In this document: positions 1 through 6,599 of the stretch, in pieces
Numbering within the stretch: the stretch's first letter is position 1
How the letters are laid out: each line of letters opens with the position of its first letter
Assembly (NCBI GenBank): GCA_041584475.1
Contig: JBFHDX010000096.1
Coordinates: 1 to 14,526, forward strand
DNA length: 14,526 nt
Reading direction: 5' to 3'
DNA from: JBFHDX01 sp041584475
GTDB taxonomy: Bacteria; Pseudomonadota; Alphaproteobacteria; UBA8366; JADFVY01
Program-made: the position numbers and the translations under genes
The notes under the pieces: model-generated
Told to the model about the DNA's origin: nothing
The model's input: the letters and a program-made list of their open reading frames with translations, nothing else
Databases searched by the model: none

Positions 1-2
1 CC

Positions 3-1292
3 TTCCAGAGCGCCGGCCAGCGCTGTTCCGCCCTGCGCATCCTGTGCGTTCAGGAGGAGGTCGCCGACGATCTTCTGAAGATGCTGGCGGGCGCGATGCG
101 TGAGCTTCGCGTCGGCGACCCCTGGCAGCTGTCGACCGATGTCGGCCCGGTCATCGACGGCGAGGCCAGGGATGCCATCCTGGCTCATTGCGCGGCGCTC
201 GAATCGGCGGGCCGGCTGATCGCGCGCAGCGAGCTGCCGGACGAGGCCGCCGCCGGCACGTTCGTGGCTCCGATGGCATTCCGCCTCGACCGCGTCGAAG
301 ACCTTATGCGCGAGGTCTTCGGCCCGGTGCTGCACGTCGTCACCTTCGAGGCGAGGCAGATCGACGCGCTCGTCGACCGCATCAACGCGTCGGGCTACGG
401 CCTGACCCTGGGCTTGCATACGCGCATCGATCAGCGCGTCCAGGAGGTCTGCGGCCGGGCGCACGTCGGCAACATCTATGTCAACCGCAACCAGATCGGC
501 GCCGTGGTCGGCGTCCAGCCGTTCGGCGGCGAGGGCCTGTCGGGCACGGGCCCCAAAGCCGGCGGGCCGCACTACCTGACCCGTTTCACGCGGCCGGCCG
601 AACCGCGCAGAGAGCGGCGCAGCGCCGGAACCGCCACCGCCGCGCCGGCCGACCCGGGCGCGATCGCCGCCGCCGTGTCGGCGGCCGCCAGCGCGCTCGG
701 CAAATGGGCGAGGCTGGGCGGGCACGCCGCGATCGTGCGTCGCCTCGCCGAGGCGGTCGACGGCCCGCTCTCGGACGCGCTCGCCGCCGGCGCCGCGGTG
801 ATCGAGGATCTCGACTTCGGGCCGGTGTCGCTGCCCGGGCCGACGGGCGAGAGCAACCGGCTGTCGCTGCATCCCCGCGGCGTGTTCCTGTGCCTCGCCG
901 GCGAGGCCGGAGGCTCGCCGCACGCCGCACGACTGGCGGGGATGGCCCTGGCCGCGGGAAACGGTGTCGTGCTGTGCGGTGCCGACTGGGGCGCTGCGCT
1001 GGTCGCGGCACTAAAGAAGGCCGGCGCGCCCGCCGGCATCGCGTCGGTCGTCGACGGCGTGCCGCCGGCGGCGATGCTGACCGACATCGCCACGATCGCC
1101 GGAGTCGCCAGCGATGCGCCCCTGCAGGAACGGGTGGCGATGCGGCGGGCGCTGGCGGCGCGCGACGGGCCGATTCTTCAGCTGGTCAGCGGCGGTGACA
1201 ATGCGGCGCTCTTCGTCGTCGAACGGTCCCTCAGCATCGATACGACAGCGTCGGGCGGCAACGCGACCCTGCTCGCCACGGCGGGCGGCTAG
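3..1292 (+). CDS. putA: Proline dehydrogenase / L-glutamate gamma-semialdehyde dehydrogenase (PutA), C-terminal part
   Basis: The frame is open from base 3, so the gene begins left of the window; 429 residues and a TAG stop are visible. PutA oxidises proline to P5C and then to glutamate. What is seen is the end of the aldehyde dehydrogenase domain: the catalytic-cysteine motif SAGQRCSALR comes at once (Cys at visible residue 8), followed by VGPVID, the E-VFGPVLHV segment, NIYVNRNQIGAVVGVQPFGGEGLSGTGPKAGG and YLTRFT, all typical of the PutA branch rather than stand-alone aldehyde dehydrogenases. After about residue 195 comes an Ala/Arg-rich linker and roughly 200 residues of C-terminal domain, as in long PutA proteins with an extra inactive dehydrogenase-like domain. 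The proline dehydrogenase half is outside the window. A GC hairpin 14 bp after the stop may end the transcript. Confidence 0.95.
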   Translation, partial: FQSAGQRCSALRILCVQEEVADDLLKMLAGAMRELRVGDPWQLSTDVGPVIDGEARDAILAHCAALESAGRLIARSELPDEAAAGTFVAPMAFRLDRVEDLMREVFGPVLHVVTFEARQIDALVDRINASGYGLTLGLHTRIDQRVQEVCGRAHVGNIYVNRNQIGAVVGVQPFGGEGLSGTGPKAGGPHYLTRFTRPAEPRRERRSAGTATAAPADPGAIAAAVSAAASALGKWARLGGHAAIVRRLAEAVDGPLSDALAAGAAVIEDLDFGPVSLPGPTGESNRLSLHPRGVFLCLAGEAGGSPHAARLAGMALAAGNGVVLCGADWGAALVAALKKAGAPAGIASVVDGVPPAAMLTDIATIAGVASDAPLQERVAMRRALAARDGPILQLVSGGDNAALFVVERSLSIDTTASGGNATLLATAGG

Positions 1293-1306
1293 GGAGGGGG
1301 TCAGGT

Positions 1307-1329
1307 CCCGTCCGCGGCTACCGGACGGG
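1307..1329 (+). terminator. GC-rich hairpin after putA, possible terminator
   Basis: A perfect 8-bp inverted repeat, CCCGTCCG at 1307-1314 and CGGACGGG at 1322-1329, encloses a 7-nt loop 14 bp after the putA stop. No run of T follows, so it is not a textbook intrinsic terminator; it could instead protect the 3' end of the mRNA or be a protein-binding site. It lies 10 bp before the first possible ATG of the next gene, which is one reason for preferring the second ATG there. Confidence 0.5.
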
Positions 1330-1368
1330 CGGCATCGCATGGACAACGCATCGGATCGGAATCAGCCA

Positions 1369-1818
1369 ATGGACGAGAGATCACGAAGCGGCTCGGGCGT
1401 GCTCGTCGCGCTGGCGCTGCTCGCGGCGGCCGGCGGGGCGGTGGCGCAGGCCTCGAGCCTCGAGAACAGCCGCTGGACCGGCGGCATCACCAACACCTCC
1501 ACCGACACGACGTGCCGCAGCTTCGGGGCCCACCGGATCGGGGACGGTAGCGGCTGGCAGCTCGAGGCCGAGATTCGCGACGAACGACTCAAGGGCCTGC
1601 TGACCGCCAAGCCGGGCAACAGGAACAGGCACAAATATCAGGTTTCCGCCTATGTCGGCCCGGGCAGGCGCCTCGAGCGGGGGACGATGATCTTCGGTCA
1701 GTACATCGCCAAGTTCGACGGCGACGTGCGGGGCGACCGATTCGAGGCGCTGTGGTTCCTCTCCGCCGGCGGCGAGGTCGACTGCCAAGGCACGATCTTC
1801 ATGACGCGCGTGAAGTAG
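1369..1818 (+). CDS. Small secreted protein of unknown function
   Basis: I do not recognise a family. With the ATG at 1369 the product is 149 residues and begins with a clean Sec signal peptide: Arg-containing start (MDERSR), hydrophobic core VLVALALLAAAGG at about residues 11-23, and an A-x-A type cleavage site near AVAQA (residues 24-28). An in-frame ATG at 1339 would add ten polar residues; neither has a clear ribosome binding site. The mature part of about 120 residues has two cysteines (49 and 139) that could form a disulfide, and alternates basic and hydrophobic stretches as in small beta-rich periplasmic proteins. It ends FMTRVK. It is probably periplasmic or exported; the frame opens further upstream, but that part overlaps putA and the hairpin and is unlikely to be translated. 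Confidence 0.7.
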   Translation: MDERSRSGSGVLVALALLAAAGGAVAQASSLENSRWTGGITNTSTDTTCRSFGAHRIGDGSGWQLEAEIRDERLKGLLTAKPGNRNRHKYQVSAYVGPGRRLERGTMIFGQYIAKFDGDVRGDRFEALWFLSAGGEVDCQGTIFMTRVK

Positions 1819-1863
1819 AGCGACCCTCGTCCGGCCATCGCAGCGCGTCGCCTCGACCGGCGC

Positions 1864-2484
1864 CTAGAATCGCCGGCGCAACCCCAGCGCGATGAAATTG
1901 GAGCCGGCGGTCTCGCCGTTGAACAGGCCGTAGGCGCCCGACCGGTGATGGAGCCGCAGGGCGAGATGCGTGGCCGGCGAATCGGGCAGCGCAACGTCGA
2001 TCTCGAACGCCAGATAGTTCATAAGCTTGGATTCGACCCCTTGGAGCGCCGCCTCCATGGCGGGTACGCGGCTCGCCCACGAGACGCCTTCGCCGACCGC
2101 GAAGCTGGTCGGTACCCGCTCGCTCCAGGGAAAGCCGTCCCAGCGGACGAGTAGGGCCAGTGTGCCCTCGACGTGGGTCTGCCAGCCGAAATGCTTGGCG
2201 ACCATCCCCTCCACTTCCCAGGTGAAGTGCCGGCCGGTTCGGGCGAAACGACGCGAGAGACCGAGCGCGGCGAACCATGTATTCTCGAAATCCGAGTCGA
2301 TCCCCGGGATGTCCTCGATGTGACCGTTGGTGCCCCACCCACCCCAGAACGTCGCCGCCGAGGGTTGCGATTCCGCCTCGGTCTCCTCATCGGTCTCGGC
2401 CGCGACCGCGAGGGGCCACAGTGCCACCGAGCCGATCAGCAGCAGCAACACGGCCGCTCGCACCACCCCGGAGCGACCCGACAC
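1864..2484 (-). CDS. Outer-membrane beta-barrel protein, PagL/acyloxyacyl hydrolase-like
   Basis: The product is 206 residues from a GTG start (2484), with a signal peptide (hydrophobic AAVLLLLIGSVALWPLAVAA, about residues 10-29) and a C-terminal phenylalanine, the usual end of an outer-membrane barrel. Alternating aromatic strands such as TWEVEGMVAKHF and GTLALLVRWDGF fit an eight-strand barrel. The C-terminal HRSGAYGLFNGETAGSNFIA, with His180, Ser182 and Glu191, resembles the His-x-Ser...Glu catalytic pattern of PagL, which removes an acyl chain from lipid A; however, the spacing to the Glu is shorter than in Pseudomonas PagL. Activity is therefore inferred, and a structural barrel is the alternative. 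The gene starts 14 bp after the lipoprotein gene on the same strand and is probably co-transcribed with it. Confidence 0.7.
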   Translation of the reverse strand: MSGRSGVVRAAVLLLLIGSVALWPLAVAAETDEETEAESQPSAATFWGGWGTNGHIEDIPGIDSDFENTWFAALGLSRRFARTGRHFTWEVEGMVAKHFGWQTHVEGTLALLVRWDGFPWSERVPTSFAVGEGVSWASRVPAMEAALQGVESKLMNYLAFEIDVALPDSPATHLALRLHHRSGAYGLFNGETAGSNFIALGLRRRF

Positions 2485-2498
2485 GGCGTGCCGGAACG

Positions 2499-3434
2499 TT
2501 AGATGCTCCCCGAGATACAGGCGATCCCCCCGTTCGTTCTCGACATGATGCCCGACCCCCTCCTGTCGACCGCGATGGATAGAGGACCGCTGCGCATCCG
2601 CAGCCGCGACGCCTCCTCCCAGAACGATGCCGCACCGGTTCGCATATCGATGAGGAAATAGCCGCCGAGGTCGAGCCGACCCGGGTCGGGGCCGACCGCG
2701 AACCTCACGTCGGCCCAGTATTCGACGACGAGATGGCGCGCACCCTCGTGCTCGGTAAGGCCGATGGCCCGGGCGAAGATGTCGGCATTCAGCTCGGACT
2801 TGGCCGGGAAGTTCGAGGCAAAGTCGGCCGCCATGTCACGCGTATCGAGCTTGCGGACTTCGCCCTGCCGGTAGAGACCGGGAAGCTCCGGCATCATCGC
2901 CAGTCGATTTCGCCACTGATCCATGAATTCGTTAATGCCCGCCCGCTGCTCCGACGTCAGGCCGAGCCAGCCGGGCGAGGTTCTGTCGACGTCGAGCGTC
3001 AGAATCCCTCCTGCATGATCGGTCTGCATCTCGAAGCGGATCTCGCGGACATCGACATGGAGATCCACCCGGTCGGGCCGGTCCGGCTCCGGCACCATTC
3101 GGTACCGCTCGATGCAGACGGAGGTTCGATAACCGCCGAAGTTCGGTGCGTTCGTGAGACGCGCCTCGAGCGATTCGCGCATCCGAACGCTGCCGCGGGC
3201 CCGGCTGTCGCCGCCGCCAAGCGCCAGCGTGGCGGTCATCGACGACACCGATTGCTCGCTGATTTCGTAGTCGCTGTCGGGGTCGTAGGGCAGCTCGACG
3301 AGCCCCATGAAATCGGCGACCTCGCCACCATAGCGCGGTGCCTCGAAGGCCGTGCACCCGCCCAGCAGCAGCAAACCCGCAAGAAGCGGAGCGATCACGC
3401 GACGCTCGCCGACCCCACCGACGCCGAACCTCAT
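2499..3434 (-). CDS. Putative lipoprotein of unknown function
   Basis: The product is 311 residues starting at ATG 3434, chosen because a purine-rich AGGGGG lies about 7 nt upstream and the start gives a proper lipoprotein signal peptide; the frame could begin 13 codons earlier. The signal has a basic N-region (ERR, 10-12), core VIAPLLAGLLLL and lipobox LGGC with the lipidated Cys at 27. The residue after the Cys is Thr, not Asp, so outer-membrane sorting is more likely. The mature protein has no family I recognise: it contains a beta-rich centre (VDLHVDVREIRFEMQ), a helical stretch around SEQRAGINEFMDQWRNRLAMM and a late VEYWADVRF / GGYFLIDMRTG region. It is the upstream gene of a pair with the beta-barrel gene, so a shared envelope role is likely. 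Confidence 0.8.
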   Translation of the reverse strand: MRFGVGGVGERRVIAPLLAGLLLLGGCTAFEAPRYGGEVADFMGLVELPYDPDSDYEISEQSVSSMTATLALGGGDSRARGSVRMRESLEARLTNAPNFGGYRTSVCIERYRMVPEPDRPDRVDLHVDVREIRFEMQTDHAGGILTLDVDRTSPGWLGLTSEQRAGINEFMDQWRNRLAMMPELPGLYRQGEVRKLDTRDMAADFASNFPAKSELNADIFARAIGLTEHEGARHLVVEYWADVRFAVGPDPGRLDLGGYFLIDMRTGAASFWEEASRLRMRSGPLSIAVDRRGSGIMSRTNGGIACISGSI

Positions 3435-3493
3435 GCCCCAACCCCCTGTTCTTTGCGCGGGCGGTTCCGGCACCGGCCGCCGCCCGTCAAGCT

Positions 3494-3499
3494 ACTATA
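3494..3499 (-). promoter_or_regulatory. Possible -10 element for the lipoprotein/barrel operon
   Basis: On the minus strand this reads TATAGT, five of six matches to TATAAT, about 60 bp before the lipoprotein ATG. The only TTG-like -35 candidate (TTGCCC) is 20 bp upstream, which is too far for a strong sigma-70 site. The rest of the 122 bp between the lipoprotein start and the upstream dehydrogenase stop shows nothing else convincing. Confidence 0.3.
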
Positions 3500-3556
3500 A
3501 GGCATACGCGGGCGGTGTCGGGCAACCGATTGTCGGATCGCGGAGATTTCTTGCGG

Positions 3557-4732
3557 TCAGCGGCGGCCGTCCAGCGCATTCAGGAATACCGTCTTCATGT
3601 CGGCGGCGGACATCGGCTGCGGATTGCCGCCGGTCGAGGGGTCGGCGAGCGCCAGCGCGCCGACGTCGTCGGCGCGGTCGTCGGGCACGCCGATGTCGCG
3701 CAGCGTGTTCGGAATGCCGAGCTCCTCGCGGAACGCCAGAACCCAATCGAAGACCGCGTCGTAGCCGCCGCCTGCGAGCCCGAGCACGCGGCTCACCAGG
3801 TCCATGCGCGCCCCGATCGACGCACGGTTGTGCTGCATTACGTAGGGCAGCAGGACGGCGTTGGTCAGGCCGTGGTGGGTGTCGTAAAGCGCGCCCACGG
3901 CATGCGCGATCGAGTGCACGGCGCCGAGCCCCTTCTGGAAGGCCGCGGCGCCCATCGACGCGGCCACCAGCATGTGGCCGCGCGCCTCGATGTCGGCGCC
4001 GTCGCGATACGCCCTCGGCAGCCAGTCCCTGATCAGCCGCATGCCCTCGAGCGCGATGCCCTCGGCCATCGGATGATAGAACGGCGCGCAGTAGGCCTCG
4101 AAGCAGTGGACGAAGGCGTCGATGCCGGTCGCCGCGGTGATGTGCGGGGGCAGGCCGACGGTCAGCTCGGGATCGGAGATCACCACCGCCGGGAGCATCC
4201 TGGGGTGGAAGATGATCTTCTTCTCGTGCGTCTGCTCGTTTGTGATCACGCTCGCGCGCCCGACTTCGGAGCCCGTTCCGGCGGTCGTCGGCACGGCGAC
4301 GATCGGGGCGATGCCGCCTTCCTTCACGCGCTTCCAATTGTCGCCGACATCCTCGAAATCCCAGATCGGCCGATCCTGCCCGACCATCAGCGCGACCGCC
4401 TTCGCCGCGTCGATGCCGCTGCCGCCGCCGAAGGCGATGACCCCGTCGTGACCGCCCTCGCGAAAGGCGTGCACGCCGTCCGCGACGTTGCGGCCAATCG
4501 GGTTGCCCTTGACGTCGCTGAACAAGCCGGTCGGCAGTCCGGCCCCCTCGTTGGCGGCGAGCGCATCGGCAACCATCGGCAGCGCCGCGACGCCCGGATC
4601 GGTGATCAGCAGCGGCCGCGCCATGCCCTGCGAACGGCATGCATCCGCCAGCTTGGCGATGCGGCCGGGGCCAACGATCATCTTGGTCGGGTAGTTCCAG
4701 TTGCCGGAGATCTTCGCCGGATCGACGCTCAT
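3557..4732 (-). CDS. Iron-containing (group III) alcohol dehydrogenase
   Basis: This is a complete 391-residue member of the Fe-ADH family, a typical length. It interconverts an alcohol and an aldehyde (or ketone) with NAD(P) in the cytoplasm. The cofactor loop GGGSGID is at residues 102-108, followed by PTTAGTGSE (148-156). The four metal ligands are present with the family spacing: Asp205 and His209 in GIDAFVHCFEAY, His273 in GAVHSIAHAVGA and His287 in THHG. The substrate cannot be read from sequence; FucO-like lactaldehyde, ethanol, butanol or 4-hydroxybutyrate dehydrogenases share this fold. It follows the aldehyde dehydrogenase gene on the same strand after 109 bp, so the pair may convert an alcohol to an acid. 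ATG 4732 is the natural start, giving the usual short N-terminus. Confidence 0.92.
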   Translation of the reverse strand: MSVDPAKISGNWNYPTKMIVGPGRIAKLADACRSQGMARPLLITDPGVAALPMVADALAANEGAGLPTGLFSDVKGNPIGRNVADGVHAFREGGHDGVIAFGGGSGIDAAKAVALMVGQDRPIWDFEDVGDNWKRVKEGGIAPIVAVPTTAGTGSEVGRASVITNEQTHEKKIIFHPRMLPAVVISDPELTVGLPPHITAATGIDAFVHCFEAYCAPFYHPMAEGIALEGMRLIRDWLPRAYRDGADIEARGHMLVAASMGAAAFQKGLGAVHSIAHAVGALYDTHHGLTNAVLLPYVMQHNRASIGARMDLVSRVLGLAGGGYDAVFDWVLAFREELGIPNTLRDIGVPDDRADDVGALALADPSTGGNPQPMSAADMKTVFLNALDGRR

Positions 4733-4751
4733 GGCAGGCTCCCTGTTGCCG

Positions 4752-4767
4752 GCTGACGGCCGTCAGC
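4752..4767. repeat. Perfect 16-bp palindrome between the ALDH and ADH genes
   Basis: GCTGACGGCCGTCAGC is its own reverse complement. It lies 20 bp upstream of the alcohol dehydrogenase ATG and 9 bp from a second palindrome. It could be a dimeric regulator site, or in RNA a hairpin that lowers read-through from the aldehyde dehydrogenase gene into the alcohol dehydrogenase gene. Confidence 0.6.
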
Positions 4768-4776
4768 GGCCAGTTA

Positions 4777-4790
4777 TCGGCGATCGCCGA
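4777..4790. repeat. Perfect 14-bp palindrome between the ALDH and ADH genes
   Basis: TCGGCGATCGCCGA is self-complementary and sits 9 bp from the 16-bp palindrome. Centre-to-centre distance is 24 bp, a little over two helical turns. The two differ in sequence, so they are not copies of one site. No T tract follows on either strand. Confidence 0.6.
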
Positions 4791-4841
4791 CCGCCCCGGA
4801 CTTACGGCCGGCGGCCGAGATTCAACGGCTGGCCGCGCACC

Positions 4842-6233
4842 TCACACCGCCAACCGCAGATGGTAGCTCTTGGGCCGCGTCAACTGCTCGTAGCCGACCA
4901 CCGAAAGCGTGCAGCCGCGCCCCGAATTCTTGACCCCGGTCCAGGCCAGCGCCGGATCGAGATAGTCGCAGCGGTTCATGAACCAGGTGCCGGTCTCGAC
5001 GCGGTCCCCGACCGCGAGCGCGGCGTCCGCGTCGCGGGTCCAGATGCATGCGGTCAGGCCGTACTCGCTGTCGTTCATCAGCTCGACCGCCTGCTCGTCG
5101 GAGGCGACCTTCATGATGCCGATCACCGGGCCGAAGCTCTCCTCGCTCATCACCCGCATCGAGTGGTCGACGTCGACGAGGACCTGCGGCGCCATGTAGG
5201 GCGTGCCGGCCCGGTCGGCCGGGAACTCGGCCGGGTCGACGAGGGATTTCGCGCCCGCGGCCACCGCCTCGGCGACCTGGCCGCGGACGAAGTCGGCGGC
5301 CGCAGCGCGCACCATCGGGCCGAGATTGGTCTCGGCTTCGAGCGGGTTGCCGAGCCGGTATTTCCGGGTCAGCGCGACGAAACCGTCGACGAACGCGTCG
5401 TAGATCTCGGCGTGCGCGTAGATGCGCTCGATGCCGCAGCACGACTGGCCGGAGTTGAAGAAGGCGCCGTCGACCAAATTCTCGACGGCGAAGTCGAGAT
5501 CGGCGTCGGCCCGGACGTAGGCCGGGTCCTTGCCGCCGAGTTCGAGCCCGGCGCCGATGAAACGGTCGGCGATCGCGTGCTGGATCGCGTGGCCGCCCGG
5601 CACCGAGCCGGTGAACGCGACGAAGTCGACGCGCGGATCGCGGATCAGCCGCTCGGTGCCGGCATGGCTCATGTGCAGGAACTGGAACACCCCGTCCGGC
5701 AGGCCGCCCTCGCGCAGCGCCTCGGCATAGCGCTCGGCGCACAGCGGCGTCTGGTGCGAGTGCTTGAGGATCACCGCGTTGCCCGCCATCAGCGCCGGCA
5801 CCACCGAATTGACCGAGGTGAGGTAGGGATAGTTCCACGGCGCGACGACGGCGACCACGCCCAGCGGTTCGCGCCGGACGAAGCGGCGGAAGCCCTGCTT
5901 CGGACCCGCCGCGACGTCGGCGAGCGCGCGCGGGGCGGCATCGATCATGTAACGTGCACGCTCCTCGAAACCGCGCACCTCGCCCGGCGTCTGCGCGACC
6001 GGGCGGCCCATCTGCCAGCTGAGCTCGGCGGCAATCTCGTCGGCCCTGGCGACGAAGGCGTCGACGGCGCGGCCGAGGATCGCCTGGCGCTGCGCCAGCG
6101 GCGTGTTGCGCCAGTCGCGCTGCGCCGCTTCGGCGCGGGCGAGCGCCGCCTCGATCTCGGATTCGCCGGCGAGCGGCCGCTCAACATAGACGCTGCCGTC
6201 GACCGGCGTCACGCACTGCAGTTTCTCGGCCAT
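4842..6233 (-). CDS. NAD(P)-dependent aldehyde dehydrogenase
   Basis: The 463-residue protein belongs to the aldehyde dehydrogenase superfamily, slightly shorter than the common 480-500. It oxidises an aldehyde to the acid in the cytoplasm. Visible motifs: APWNYP with Asn134, the cofactor lysine at Lys157 in ILKHS (most relatives have K-P-S here), FTGSVPGG (207-214), the general base Glu231 in LELGGKDP, catalytic Cys265 in SGQSCCGIER, and EESFGPV. The late RCDYLDPALAWTGVKNSGRG segment replaces the more common PFGG-KxSG loop, as in gamma-aminobutyraldehyde or lactaldehyde/succinate semialdehyde-like enzymes; the exact substrate is unknown. It is the first gene of a pair with the iron alcohol dehydrogenase. 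ATG 6233 has a weak AGGGA just upstream. Confidence 0.93.
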   Translation of the reverse strand: MAEKLQCVTPVDGSVYVERPLAGESEIEAALARAEAAQRDWRNTPLAQRQAILGRAVDAFVARADEIAAELSWQMGRPVAQTPGEVRGFEERARYMIDAAPRALADVAAGPKQGFRRFVRREPLGVVAVVAPWNYPYLTSVNSVVPALMAGNAVILKHSHQTPLCAERYAEALREGGLPDGVFQFLHMSHAGTERLIRDPRVDFVAFTGSVPGGHAIQHAIADRFIGAGLELGGKDPAYVRADADLDFAVENLVDGAFFNSGQSCCGIERIYAHAEIYDAFVDGFVALTRKYRLGNPLEAETNLGPMVRAAAADFVRGQVAEAVAAGAKSLVDPAEFPADRAGTPYMAPQVLVDVDHSMRVMSEESFGPVIGIMKVASDEQAVELMNDSEYGLTACIWTRDADAALAVGDRVETGTWFMNRCDYLDPALAWTGVKNSGRGCTLSVVGYEQLTRPKSYHLRLAV

Positions 6234-6262
6234 CGTCCCTGTCCCGAGCTGTTGTCCCGCCC

Positions 6263-6292
6263 GTCATACTGCCAAGCGAGGCAGGCCGGCAA
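6263..6292 (-). promoter_or_regulatory. Weak sigma-70-like promoter candidate for the aldehyde dehydrogenase gene
   Basis: On the minus strand TTGCCG (6292-6287, four of six) is followed after 18 bp by TATGAC (6268-6263, four of six). The predicted RNA start would be about 20 bp before ATG 6233. It is a by-eye match only, and the stronger-looking candidate in the AT island competes with it. Confidence 0.25.
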
Positions 6293-6334
6293 GGGGCAGA
6301 TCGTCGCGCGGCGTCGCCCGGCGCCGCAGGGCCG

Positions 6335-6403
6335 AAACGGAGCCGGTCACTGAACAGTTGCGGCGCCGTCTACGCCAGTGTCGGTGCGCGTTTCGGCACC
6401 GCT
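6335..6403. repeat. Tandem duplication, unit 1
   Basis: This is the first of two adjacent units of about 69 bp. Its core, 6351-6388, begins TGAACAGTTGCGGCGCC and matches the core of unit 2 at 36 of 38 positions. The flanks (AAA-CGG-GG-TCAC and TTTCG) match more loosely, so the whole unit looks duplicated. Confidence 0.75.
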
Positions 6404-6471
6404 AAAGGGGTCGATCATTGAACAGTTGCGGCGCCATCTACGCCAGTGTCGGCGCGGCTTTCGACGCGACG
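6404..6471. repeat. Tandem duplication, unit 2
   Basis: Second unit; its core is at 6419-6456, exactly 68 bp from the first. The two core differences are G/A (position 18) and T/C (position 35). The second keeps a CGCC/GGYG stem as a G-U or G-C pair when read on the plus strand. No third copy is visible on either side. Confidence 0.75.
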
Positions 6472-6519
6472 GACAAGACTCGGCGGATGGCCGAATCCAG
6501 TGCCCGTCATCCGGGCCAG

Positions 6520-6570
6520 GAATAAATTAGATAATACTAATATAATACCCCGCTACCGACCGGGTGGCCA
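6520..6570 (-). promoter_or_regulatory. AT-rich island with promoter-like hexamers
   Basis: Bases 6520-6548 are almost all A/T in otherwise about 70% GC DNA. On the minus strand TGGCCA (6570-6565, four of six) is 17 bp from TATTAT (6547-6542, five of six), which would transcribe toward the aldehyde dehydrogenase with a leader of nearly 300 nt containing the tandem repeats. The plus strand also has a perfect TATAAT (6541-6546) but no -35. A small inverted repeat ATTAG/CTAAT (6526-6530 and 6537-6541) could be an operator. Confidence 0.35.
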
Positions 6571-6599
6571 CTCTTGGGGGATTCCCGCCGCGGCCGTCC

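Larger units (their letters stand above)
6234..6599. other. 366-bp gene-free region upstream of the aldehyde dehydrogenase gene
   Basis: No plausible gene is seen here. From right to left it holds the end of the SMP-30 gene, an AT-rich island (6520-6548), a 68-69 bp tandem duplication (6335-6471), and a weak promoter-like pair close to the aldehyde dehydrogenase start. It must contain the promoter of the aldehyde/alcohol dehydrogenase pair, since the neighbouring upstream gene ends at 6600. The open frame that crosses it on the plus strand is antisense to the dehydrogenase gene and not credible. Confidence 0.7.

Noticed and set aside
1819..1863. Terminator between the convergent secreted-protein and barrel genes
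   Set aside because: Only very short inverted repeats such as GTCG-CCT-CGAC are present, with no T tract; not better than chance in this composition.
3338..4756. 472-codon plus-strand open frame opposite the iron alcohol dehydrogenase
   Set aside because: It covers a gene with all four metal ligands on the other strand, and its product is Arg/Ala/His-rich without a domain.
4701..6353. 550-codon plus-strand open frame opposite the aldehyde dehydrogenase
   Set aside because: Its translation is a composition-driven mirror of the real gene, without motifs.
6335..6471. CRISPR array
   Set aside because: Only two units, with no variable spacer between them; the whole 68-69 bp unit is duplicated, and no cas genes are near.
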